DNA of 9,279 bases from an uncultured Novosphingobium sp. (lineage in GTDB: Bacteria; Pseudomonadota; Alphaproteobacteria; Sphingomonadales; Sphingomonadaceae). Made by a program: the position numbers and the translations under genes. This document shows, one piece after another, positions 1-6,635 of the stretch; the first letter of the stretch is position 1; the number at the start of each line of letters is the position of its first letter. The DNA is taken from positions 1 to 9,279 of the forward strand of contig CALMBN010000304.1 of assembly GCA_937860195.1 (NCBI GenBank), given 5' to 3'. Below the pieces are notes generated by a model. The model was not told the origin of the DNA and did no database searches. It saw nothing but the letters and a program-made list of their open reading frames with translations.

Positions 1-1282
1 GGTGGTCCAGCTCGCGCCGGTATGGCTGCGGATGCCGCCATCGCGCAGCGCCGCCGCCAACGTCGCCGTCCCGCGCGCGGTGACCCTCATCCGCCTCGAG
101 GGCCAAAGCGAAGGCGTCGCCGCCCGCGCTGCCGAACGCGACAACACCCAGGAGGTGATCGACGCGTTGGGATTGTCTGGCTTCGCCGACCAGCGTGCCG
201 CCGCGCAGCACTTCGATCGGGATCCGGGTGCCCGGCGCAATCCCTGAGACAATCCCCGACAGTGTGCGATCCGGGGTGACCGGCTCGTTGTTCACTTTCA
301 ACACGATATCGCCAACCTTGATCCCGGCAGCTGCGGCGGGTTGATTTGGCTGAATCAGCCGGACCAGTTCGCCACGATCATGCGGCAGGCCAAGCGAGTC
401 CGCTATTTCATCCGAAACCGGCTGGATCGAAATCCCCAGATAGCCGCGCTCGACCAGCTGGCCGCCCTTCAGCCGCTCGACAATCGGCTTGGCAGTGTCA
501 GACGGGATCGCAAAGCCGATTCCGATATTGCCGCCATTGCCGCTCGCCGGGATGATCCAGTTGTTGATACCGATCACATTGCCGGCCATGTCGAACATTG
601 GTCCGCCTGAATTGCCCGAATTGATCGAGGCGTCGGTCTGGATATAATGATCGTAGGCTCCGGTCCCGGTGTTGCGGTTGACCGAGGAAATGATCCCGGA
701 GGTGACTGAGCCACCAAGCCCGAACGGGTTGCCGATCGCGATGATCCAGTCGCCAGCGCGGGCCTTTTTCGATTCGCCGAATTTGACGAACGGCAACGGG
801 GATGGTGCCTCGATCTTGAGCACGGCGAGATCGGATTCGGCGTCACGACCGGCGATCTGGGCCTTGAACTGGCGGCCATCGGCCAGCTTCACCGTCACCT
901 CATCAGCCTGCCCTTCGCGGTCCAGACTGATCACATGGTTGTTGGTGACGATGTAGCCATCGGCCGAAATGATGAAGCCCGATCCAACCGCTTCGGCGAC
1001 CTTGGTCTGGCTGCCGTCACCTGGAACCAGCCCGCCGAACGGTGAGCCTGCCAGCGGGTTCTTGACCTCAACCTTTTGCCGCACCGCGATGTTGACCACT
1101 GCTGGCTGGAGCTGCTGGGTCAGGTCGGCAAAGCTGACCGGAGCTCCGGCGCGCGGGACAAGTGTGGCAATTTGCCCGGCATCGTTCTGGGCTACCTGTG
1201 CTCCGGCTGGAATCCCGCCGATCAGCGATAACGCGGCACCGCCAACCAGCAGCGCCGAAGTGACACTGTAAACGTATTTCAC
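1..1282 (-). CDS. degP: DegP/HtrA-family periplasmic serine protease (Do-like), 3' part unclear
   Basis: Trypsin-like serine protease/chaperone that degrades or holds misfolded proteins in the periplasm. The GTG start at 1282 is preceded by AGAGGA (1292-1297) with 9-base spacing; another in-frame GTG at 1330 is possible, but the MKYVYSVTSALL start looks like relatives. A signal peptide covers residues 1-28, with likely cleavage after AGA. The protease domain carries the triad His116 (TNNHVI), Asp151 (ESDLAVLKI) and Ser225 (GNSGGP), followed by a PDZ domain at about residues 280-362 (YLGISIQPVS, AAGIKVGDIVLKVN). It lies 78 bases downstream of hflC on the same strand, probably in one operon. 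Oddity: after Leu-Arg-Gly-Gly (residues 359-362, about position 197) the frame stays open to the window edge, but no minus-strand frame shows the usual DegP linker (G-x-R-P-S-E-E-E-L) or a second PDZ domain. The protease identity is secure; the sequence below position 197 is doubtful. Confidence 0.9.
   Translation of the reverse strand, partial: MKYVYSVTSALLVGGAALSLIGGIPAGAQVAQNDAGQIATLVPRAGAPVSFADLTQQLQPAVVNIAVRQKVEVKNPLAGSPFGGLVPGDGSQTKVAEAVGSGFIISADGYIVTNNHVISLDREGQADEVTVKLADGRQFKAQIAGRDAESDLAVLKIEAPSPLPFVKFGESKKARAGDWIIAIGNPFGLGGSVTSGIISSVNRNTGTGAYDHYIQTDASINSGNSGGPMFDMAGNVIGINNWIIPASGNGGNIGIGFAIPSDTAKPIVERLKGGQLVERGYLGISIQPVSDEIADSLGLPHDRGELVRLIQPNQPAAAAGIKVGDIVLKVNNEPVTPDRTLSGIVSGIAPGTRIPIEVLRGGTLVGEARQSQRVDHLLGVVAFGSAGGDAFALALEADEGHRARDGDVGGGAARWRHPQPYRRELDH
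2..190 (+). pseudogene. Possible fragment of a GlcE-like FAD-binding glycolate oxidase subunit
   Basis: This stretch lies where degP should continue on the other strand. Read on the plus strand from base 2 it gives a natural-looking protein containing VTLIRLEG followed by GVAARAA. This resembles the segment after the FAD-binding domain of GlcE (pattern R-L-E-G-x-x-x-S-V-A-x-R). By hand count, third-position GC in this frame is about 87% and first-position GC about 76%. The antisense (degP) reading would have these reversed, which favours plus-strand coding. The frame runs on to a stop at 247, but beyond about 195 it is clearly the antisense of degP. If it is GlcE, the C-terminal third (W-R-L-S-x-P-P and G-G-H-A-T motifs) is missing. 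The assignment is from memory of the family and is tentative; it could also be an unusual degP 3' end. Confidence 0.3.
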
Positions 1283-1360
1283 GTTGCTGTTTCCTCTTGC
1301 CAAAATCAGCCCCTCGCGGAGCTTATTCACCTGCTGAGCCCTTAATGGGGATTGAACGCG

Positions 1361-2197
1361 CTATTTTCCACCAAAGTGTTTCAGATAGCCGCTGTCTGGC
1401 GGCAACACGATAGTCGCGGTGTTGGGCCGCTTGGGATCGCCGTAAAGCGCAGCATAGCTTTGCATTGCTGTATAGAAGGCATAAAACTCGCGGTCCTGGG
1501 CAGCGCTGCGCTGAATTCTGGCGGCGGCTTCGGCTTCTGCCTTGGCGGTCAGATCAACCGTATCGCTATAGCTCTGATATTGGACATCGCGGACCTGCGC
1601 CGACAGGCGGTCGCCCATCTGCCGGTAAATGTTTTGCGTGCCTGCTTCGTCGAGCGAGACCCGGGCCAGTCGGAGATCGACGATCTGGATGCCGAACTGA
1701 CGGGTTCGGCCATCAAGGCTGTGAAGCAAAGCTGCATTGGCTCCGCCGGCACCGGGCCCGGCGATCTGGCCGGTTTGGCGCAGAGCCAGTTCGGCATCGA
1801 GCAGCCCCGGCAGCAGTGCTTGAAGCTGCGCATCGATCTTGTCGCTCGAGCCAAGCGTCGTGACCAGTTTGACCGGATCGATGATCCGGTAGGTCAGATC
1901 GGTGTCGACCAGCAGCCATTGCTGATCCATACTGCGAACTCGCTTCGCGCCATGGCTGTAGGCAATCAGCCCGCGCGGCAGGGTGATCGCGCGCTCATAC
2001 ACCGGGATGACAGCAATCAGACCCGCGCCACTGGCATCGCCAGGCTGAAAGCGGTTGATCACCCGATCGGGCTTGCCCATCTGCTCGATCACAACCTGCT
2101 GGTCCTCGCTAACCACTTTCAAGCTGGAGCCCAGCAAGACCGCGAGGAACGCGAAAAACAACAGCAGCCAGCGATTGCTACGGAGTGTGTCGATCAT
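1361..2197 (-). CDS. hflC: HflC, FtsH protease modulator (PHB/SPFH domain)
   Basis: Inner-membrane partner of HflK. The HflKC complex encloses the AAA protease FtsH and limits which membrane substrates it can reach. The 278-residue protein has one N-terminal membrane segment (about residues 9-25), a PHB/SPFH domain (about 26-190, starting SEDQQVVIEQMG), a short helical stalk rich in Ala, Glu and Arg (191-235), and the family's conserved C-terminal block (REFYAFYTAMQSY, PPDSGYLKHF). The ATG at 2197 has a strong AGGAGG (2208-2213) with 10-base spacing, lying inside the end of hflK. The family is usually about 290-335 residues; the missing length is mainly in the stalk, where the E. coli protein (from memory) has about 22 more residues. 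It directly follows hflK (2 bases between the genes), so translation is probably coupled. Confidence 0.93.
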   Translation of the reverse strand: MIDTLRSNRWLLLFFAFLAVLLGSSLKVVSEDQQVVIEQMGKPDRVINRFQPGDASGAGLIAVIPVYERAITLPRGLIAYSHGAKRVRSMDQQWLLVDTDLTYRIIDPVKLVTTLGSSDKIDAQLQALLPGLLDAELALRQTGQIAGPGAGGANAALLHSLDGRTRQFGIQIVDLRLARVSLDEAGTQNIYRQMGDRLSAQVRDVQYQSYSDTVDLTAKAEAEAAARIQRSAAQDREFYAFYTAMQSYAALYGDPKRPNTATIVLPPDSGYLKHFGGK

Positions 2198-2199
2198 GA

Positions 2200-3252
2200 T
2201 CAGCGCCCCTCCTGCTGGCCACTGGCCGCTTTGGGGGCCGGCGGCGGAGGCAGGGTGATCCCACTGTTTCCGCCAAGCACAACCTGATTGTTGCGCAGCA
2301 CCTTTTCGATTGTCTCGTAGTAGATTCGTGAGCGCGTTACGTCAGGCGCGGCTTTGTAAAGTGCGTAGGCCTTGTCGAACGCCAGCGCTTCGGCCTCAGC
2401 CGTGCGGCGGCGATCATTGGCATAGGCCGCAGCGCTCTCGTGCTCTTTGCGGGCATCCTCGTTGGCCTTGTCGATCAATTTGGAGGTTTCCGCCAGCTTG
2501 GCCGGATAATTCGCCCCTGTCACTTCGATCCCTGCCACCTTGACACCCGCGCCCCAGACATCAAGCACACGCTGGAGCCGGGTCTGGACCCGCTGGTGCA
2601 GTTCGGCCCGGCGTTTGCCGCCGCGCAGTTCGTCAAAATTGAACTCAGCCACCGCGGTGCGAATTGTGCTGTCGGCTAGCCGTTTGAGCGCGGCCTCGCC
2701 GTTGGGGAACGCATAGCTGTAGCGGCGCGGATCGCTGATCCGCCAGCGAACTTGCAGCCTGATATCGATCAGTTGCCCATCGCGGGTCAGCATCAGGGTT
2801 TCGGTTTCCTTGTCGGGCAAAGCGGTGACCCGTTCCTTGCCAACTTCGATCCGTTTGACCGTCTGTAGCGGCCACGGCATCGTCACGTTCAAGCCCGGGC
2901 TCAAAGTCGCCTCATAGCGCCCGAAAGTGGTCAGAATCCCGCGCTCGCCCTGATCGAGAACGTGGATCGAGCTGGAAATCAGCCAGGCTGCGGCCACGCC
3001 CAGCATCGCCCAGCCAAACCAGCTGTTGCCAAGCGCGCCGGGCATGGAAATCCGCCCGCCGCCGCGTGATCGCAGGATGTCCTCGATGCTGGCAGAGCGG
3101 CGCTGTGGGGCCTCGGAATTGATCGGATGCCATGGATTGCGCGGAGCATCTGGCCCTGCGCCTTCGCCCGGTGCAGTTTCGACACCGGCCGCTTCGGGCT
3201 CAGCTGGGTTGGCTTTTTTCCTGCCCCGCTTTGGGCCCTCGGTCTCGCTCAT
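2200..3252 (-). CDS. hflK: HflK, FtsH protease modulator (PHB/SPFH domain)
   Basis: Inner-membrane protein that pairs with HflC to cage FtsH. The ATG at 3252 gives 350 residues; the frame extends further upstream without a family-like sequence, so this start is preferred. A charged, Pro/Gly-rich cytoplasmic N-terminus (1-75, with NPWHP and a GGGRISMPG stretch) is followed by one membrane segment (about 79-97), a PHB domain (about 98-250, with VLDQGERGILTTFGRY and LTRDGQLIDI), a helical stalk (250-300) and the conserved YKAAPDVTRSRIYYETIEKVL block (299-319, last residues given approximately). The tail is Pro-rich (PPPPAP). No good Shine-Dalgarno precedes the ATG, while a TATAGT box ends 7 bases before it, so the message may be leaderless. 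The stalk is about 22 residues shorter than in E. coli HflK (from memory), matching HflC. First gene of the hflK-hflC-degP operon. Confidence 0.93.
   Translation of the reverse strand: MSETEGPKRGRKKANPAEPEAAGVETAPGEGAGPDAPRNPWHPINSEAPQRRSASIEDILRSRGGGRISMPGALGNSWFGWAMLGVAAAWLISSSIHVLDQGERGILTTFGRYEATLSPGLNVTMPWPLQTVKRIEVGKERVTALPDKETETLMLTRDGQLIDIRLQVRWRISDPRRYSYAFPNGEAALKRLADSTIRTAVAEFNFDELRGGKRRAELHQRVQTRLQRVLDVWGAGVKVAGIEVTGANYPAKLAETSKLIDKANEDARKEHESAAAYANDRRRTAEAEALAFDKAYALYKAAPDVTRSRIYYETIEKVLRNNQVVLGGNSGITLPPPPAPKAASGQQEGR
2208..2213 (-). promoter_or_regulatory. Ribosome binding site of hflC
   Basis: A full AGGAGG on the minus strand, 10 bases before the hflC ATG, sits within the last codons of hflK (Gln-Glu-Gly-Arg-stop). 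The hflK TGA and the hflC ATG are separated by two bases. This fixes the hflC start and suggests translational coupling that keeps the two cage subunits in balance. Confidence 0.8.
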
Positions 3253-3277
3253 GGCATTCACTATAGGGCTGGCATTC
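3252..3277. repeat. Short direct repeat TGGCATTC around the hflK promoter
   Basis: TGGCATTC occurs at 3252-3259 and again at 3270-3277, 18 bases apart (both followed by A/G then C), flanking the TATAGT box of hflK. The copies overlap the hflK start codon and the upstream promoter spacer. Paired half-sites at nearly two helical turns could bind a regulator. An 8-base repeat can also arise by chance, and the first copy includes the last base of the ATG. Confidence 0.3.
3260..3265 (-). promoter_or_regulatory. Putative -10 box (TATAGT) for hflK
   Basis: TATAGT on the minus strand matches the bacterial -10 consensus at 5 of 6 bases. Only GAATGCC lies between it and the hflK ATG, which would place the transcription start at or very near the A of the start codon, giving a leaderless mRNA. 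That fits the lack of a Shine-Dalgarno. No convincing -35 is seen at 16-18 bases (CTGTTA at 17 matches only weakly), so this is tentative. Confidence 0.35.
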
Positions 3278-3322
3278 GCAATTAACAGGGGGCGTGGTTG
3301 CATTTTTCCTTGCCACTGGGGC

Positions 3323-3338
3323 CCGAAACGGGTTTCGG
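3323..3338. promoter_or_regulatory. Perfect inverted repeat CCGAAAC-GG-GTTTCGG upstream of mrp
   Basis: Two perfect 7-base arms with a 2-base centre end 9 bases before the preferred mrp ATG, in the divergent hflK/mrp region. The 2-base spacer is too short for a good RNA hairpin loop without losing a pair or two, and there is no T-run after it, so an operator for a dimeric regulator is more likely than a terminator. The regulator is unknown. A local hairpin affecting mrp translation is the other possibility, since no clear Shine-Dalgarno is seen. Confidence 0.45.
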
Positions 3339-3347
3339 CATTGCCGC

Positions 3348-4322
3348 ATGAGCGAACCCGATGATCAAACCCAGCAGTTGCGTTCTGCGCTCTCATTCCA
3401 GATGCTTGCGCGGTTGCAATCGCTGCGGCTGAAGGGCGGGATCGCAATTGCCGTGCTGGATGCAGGCGGACTGGACAAAGCCGGCCGGGCCGAACTGGAA
3501 GCGGCGGTCAAAGCGGCGTTGACCGGCCAGCCGGGGGTCTCTGATGTGCGGGTCGCACTGACTGCCGACAAGCAGGGGCGCCGGATCATTGCGGTCGGAT
3601 CGGGCAAGGGCGGGGTCGGGAAATCGACCGTCTCGGCCAATCTCGCCGTGGCTTTGGCCGGGATGGGCCGCAAGGTCGGGCTGGTCGATGCGGACATTTA
3701 CGGTCCATCGCAGCCGCTGCTGCTCGGCAGCGATGGAACCAAACCCGAAGCGCGCGACAACAAACTGATCCCGGTTCCAACCAGATGGGGTGTGCCGCTG
3801 CTCTCGATGGGGCAGCTGATTGCGCCGGACAAGGCAATTGCCTGGCGCGGGCCGATGGTCGGCAATGCGCTGGGTCAGTTGATCGATGCCGAGTGGGGCG
3901 AAGTTGACCTGCTGATTGTCGATCTTCCGCCTGGGACCGGGGATGTTCAGCTAACAATGCTGCAACGCTATAAACCGGCCGGAGCGGTGATCGTCTCGAC
4001 CCCGCAAGACCTTGCATTGATCGATGCCAAACGGGCGATCCAGCTGTTCGAGATCGGCGAGGTGCCGTTGGTAGGATTGATCGAAAACATGGCCGGTTAT
4101 GTCTGTCCGCACTGCGGAGAGGCCAGCGATCCGTTCGGAATTGGGGGGGCTGAAGCAGCTGCGGGCGCGATGGGCTTGCCGTTTCTCGGCCGAATTCCAC
4201 TGCAACTGGCGATCCGCGAAGCCAGCGATGCCGGAACGCCACCGGCAGCGGGTGAGGGGCCGACGGCGGAAGCCTTCAAGGCGATTGCTGCGCAGGTGGC
4301 AGACTGGCTGGACAATCAGTGA
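3348..4322 (+). CDS. mrp: Mrp/ApbC (NBP35-type) Fe-S cluster carrier ATPase
   Basis: Cytoplasmic P-loop ATPase that binds and hands over Fe-S clusters to apoproteins. Of 324 residues, the ATPase domain shows the deviant Walker A GKGGVGKST (86-94), VDADIYGPSQP (113-123), the Walker B/switch block LLIVDLPPGTGD (188-199), and the cluster-binding CPHC (Cys253, Cys256) after IENMAGYV. The N-terminal 80 residues correspond to the MIP18/DUF59-like domain but are reduced; the usual D-P-E/L-G motif near the start is missing, while the end (GVSDVRVALTADK) is recognisable. The ATG at 3348 is preferred; an in-frame GTG at 3294 would add 18 unfamiliar residues and overlap the inverted repeat. Divergent from hflK and 45 bases ahead of the molybdenum enzyme gene, which also needs an Fe-S partner. 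Confidence 0.93.
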   Translation: MSEPDDQTQQLRSALSFQMLARLQSLRLKGGIAIAVLDAGGLDKAGRAELEAAVKAALTGQPGVSDVRVALTADKQGRRIIAVGSGKGGVGKSTVSANLAVALAGMGRKVGLVDADIYGPSQPLLLGSDGTKPEARDNKLIPVPTRWGVPLLSMGQLIAPDKAIAWRGPMVGNALGQLIDAEWGEVDLLIVDLPPGTGDVQLTMLQRYKPAGAVIVSTPQDLALIDAKRAIQLFEIGEVPLVGLIENMAGYVCPHCGEASDPFGIGGAEAAAGAMGLPFLGRIPLQLAIREASDAGTPPAAGEGPTAEAFKAIAAQVADWLDNQ

Positions 4323-4355
4323 TGTCACGGCTCGACTTCGCGCGGCAGCTCCGGC

Positions 4356-4360
4356 AAGGA
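4356..4360 (+). promoter_or_regulatory. Ribosome binding site of the molybdopterin oxidoreductase gene
   Basis: AAGGA lies 7 bases before the ATG at 4368 and supports this start, which also begins the twin-arginine signal. Confidence 0.65.
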
Positions 4361-4367
4361 TAGCCTT

Positions 4368-6635
4368 ATGAGGTTCACGCGGCGCGGGGTCTTGATCGGG
4401 GCGGGGGTGACCGGTGGGCTGATTGCCGCGTGGGCGCTGACCCCGCGTCGTTTTGCCCCGCCGCTGGCTGCGGGCGAGGGCGAAGTGGCTTTCGATGCCT
4501 GGCTCAAGATCGGCAAGGACGGGGTGGTCAGCGTGGCCGTTCCGGATCTTGAGATGGGGCAGGGAATAACCACGCTTATCCCGCAGATCGTGGCTTATGA
4601 GCTTGGCGCTGATTGGCGTCAGGTCGCGGTCGAGCCGGCCCCGGTCAGCGGGGCTTATGGCAACGCGCCGTTGGCCGCACACTGGGCCTCGCTGTGGATC
4701 CCGCTGGCTCCTGGGCTGGCCGACGCGCCAGACAGTCTGCTCGCCCGCCGCTTTGCGCAAAGCGATGCCTTTGTGGTGACGGCGGAAGGAACGTCGCTGG
4801 CAGCCCACGAAGCCGCCGCGCGGATTGCTGCGGCAAGTGCCCGAGCGGTGTTGGCGATGGCCGCTGCTGATCGCTGGGACGTATCGTGGGAAGAATGCGA
4901 AGCCCAGAACGGGTTCATCGTCCACGAAAAGAAGAAGCTGGCTTTCGGCGAACTGGTGGCCGAGGCGGCGAGCTATTCCGCGCCTAACCCGCCGATCGCG
5001 CGCGCCGAGCCGCCGCAGGAACGCGCTGCCGAGTTCCCTCCCGGAGCGCCATTGCACTATCCCCGGCTCGACTTGCCGAGCAAGGTCGATGGCAGCCACA
5101 TATTTGCGGGCGATGTGCGCTTGCCTGATCTGGTCTTTGCCGCAATCCGCCACGGCCCGGTTGGAGATTGCACGCTGGGCAGCTTCGATGCAGATCGGGC
5201 GCGGCAAGTTCCCGGGGTGCTCAGGTTGGTTGAGAACAACACCTGGCTGGCCGCCGTCGCCAGCGACTGGTGGACCGCAGAGCGCGCGCTGAAGGTCGCC
5301 GCGCCAAAATTCCGCCATGCCAATCTGGCCGATAGCGCCCAGATCGATGCCGCACTCGAAACCGCCCTGCGCCGCGGCGAGGCGGACCGGATTGCCGAGG
5401 TGGGCGACCCGGACGAGTGGTTTGTCGATAAATTCGACCTGGTTGCCCGCTATGCCATCGCACCGGCGCTGCATGCCGGGAACGAAACCGCCACTGCCAC
5501 GGCCCGGGTCGAAATCGGCAAGACCGAGCTGTGGCTTGCGAGCCAGGCTCCGCAGGCGGCGCGGGTGGCGGTTGCTGCTGCGCTGGGTGTCGCAGTCGAT
5601 TCGGTGGTGATTTATCCGCTTCCCGCCGGGGGCAGCTTTGATGCCCGGCTTGACAGCAGCCATGCGGTTGAAGCCGCGCTGATCGCGCGCGATGTCGGCA
5701 AGCCGGTTCAGCTGATGTGGTCGCGCTGGCAAGAACACGTTGCGGGCTTGCCGCGCACTCCGGCCAAAGCGGTGATGGCCGCCCGGACTGCGCCGGATGG
5801 CTCGCTGATCGCGCTCAAGCTGCGGATTGCGATGCCCGCCACAATGCGTGAAGTTGGTGCGCGGTTGTTCGATCAGGCGGATCGCCGCGAAGCGCTGGCG
5901 GAGCAAGCCAGCAGCGATTCGCTGGCCATGGCGGGGATGGTTCCCGTTTACCAGATCCCGCATCTGGTGGTTGAGCATATTCCCACGGCGATCCCTTTGC
6001 CGACCGGCCGCCTGCGCGGCAATTCGCATGGGATCGGCGCGTTCCTGATCGAGACTTTCATCGACGAGCTGGCCCGCCGCGCCCGGCGCGAGCCGCTGTC
6101 CTACCGGATCGCGATGCTGGGGCACGATATCAAGCTCGCCACTTGCCTTCAGCGCGCGGCCACGCTGGCCGAATGGAATGGCGGAGCCATCGGATCGGGA
6201 CAAGGCCTGGCTTGCTTCAAAATGGACATGACCGGCCGCGAGGGGCGGATCGCGGTGATCGCCAGCGCGCGGCGCGACGAGCGCGGGATCAAGGTCGATA
6301 AACTGACTGCCGTGGCCGACATCGGCCGAATTGTGAACATCGACATCGCCCGTCAGCAGATCGAAGGCGGTTTGCTGTTCGGAATGGGCCTCGCCAGCGG
6401 CAGTGCAACTGCCTTCAAGGACGGGTTGCCAGGCACCGGCCGATTGGGGATGCTTGGGTTGCCAATTCTCAGCGATTGCCCGGAGATCGAGGTGGACTTT
6501 ATTGATAGCGATGCCGATCCGTTCGATCCGGGCGAATTGGGAGTGGTCGCCGCACCCCCTGCGATCGCCAACGCGCTTGCTTCGGCCGGAAGCGAACCGT
6601 TGCGGACGTTACCGCTGAGCGGTGCTGGCTGGTGA
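4368..6635 (+). CDS. Tat-exported molybdopterin-binding oxidoreductase subunit (IorB/xanthine dehydrogenase family)
   Basis: Large subunit of a molybdenum hydroxylase, related to isoquinoline 1-oxidoreductase beta subunit and periplasmic aldehyde dehydrogenases; substrate unknown. The 755-residue protein starts with a twin-arginine signal (Arg5-Arg6, TRRGVLIGAG, hydrophobic to about 25). Family blocks follow: DLEMGQGI (60-67), DLPSKVDGSHIFAGDVRLP (235-253), LASQAPQAARVAVAAALG (390-407), FIETFIDELA-like block (560-569, LIETFIDELA), VADIGRIVNIDIARQQIEGG (649-668), and DPGELGVVAAPPAIANAL near the end with the likely catalytic Glu723. Odd points: the usual GGGFGRR is GGSFDAR (421-427), and the H-x-x-M-E-P-x-N block is HAGNETAT (369-376). 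No 2Fe-2S small subunit, FAD subunit or cytochrome gene lies beside it. Its TGA overlaps the hemH GTG by 4 bases. Family assignment is sure; activity and substrate are not. Confidence 0.88.
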   Translation: MRFTRRGVLIGAGVTGGLIAAWALTPRRFAPPLAAGEGEVAFDAWLKIGKDGVVSVAVPDLEMGQGITTLIPQIVAYELGADWRQVAVEPAPVSGAYGNAPLAAHWASLWIPLAPGLADAPDSLLARRFAQSDAFVVTAEGTSLAAHEAAARIAAASARAVLAMAAADRWDVSWEECEAQNGFIVHEKKKLAFGELVAEAASYSAPNPPIARAEPPQERAAEFPPGAPLHYPRLDLPSKVDGSHIFAGDVRLPDLVFAAIRHGPVGDCTLGSFDADRARQVPGVLRLVENNTWLAAVASDWWTAERALKVAAPKFRHANLADSAQIDAALETALRRGEADRIAEVGDPDEWFVDKFDLVARYAIAPALHAGNETATATARVEIGKTELWLASQAPQAARVAVAAALGVAVDSVVIYPLPAGGSFDARLDSSHAVEAALIARDVGKPVQLMWSRWQEHVAGLPRTPAKAVMAARTAPDGSLIALKLRIAMPATMREVGARLFDQADRREALAEQASSDSLAMAGMVPVYQIPHLVVEHIPTAIPLPTGRLRGNSHGIGAFLIETFIDELARRARREPLSYRIAMLGHDIKLATCLQRAATLAEWNGGAIGSGQGLACFKMDMTGREGRIAVIASARRDERGIKVDKLTAVADIGRIVNIDIARQQIEGGLLFGMGLASGSATAFKDGLPGTGRLGMLGLPILSDCPEIEVDFIDSDADPFDPGELGVVAAPPAIANALASAGSEPLRTLPLSGAGW

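Noticed and set aside
1283..1360. Gap between hflC and degP searched for a terminator or a separate degP promoter
   Set aside because: No hairpin with a T-run and no clear promoter was seen; read-through from hflC is the simpler view.
1352..2287. A 311-codon plus-strand open frame across hflC
   Set aside because: It is antisense to hflC, whose conserved blocks are clear, and no family is recognised in it.
3257..3285. A possible plus-strand promoter for mrp (TTCACT, 17 bases, AATTAA)
   Set aside because: The match to consensus is poor at the -10 box (3 of 6), so I do not annotate it.
3294..3347. Upstream GTG start for mrp, adding 18 residues
   Set aside because: The AGGGGG before it is only 1 base away, the added residues look unlike the family, and it would run through the inverted repeat.
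3951..6203. A 750-codon open frame on the minus strand across the molybdopterin enzyme gene and the end of mrp
   Set aside because: It is antisense to two genes with clear family motifs, is rich in Arg, Gln, His and Pro as expected of a GC-rich shadow frame, and shows no domain.
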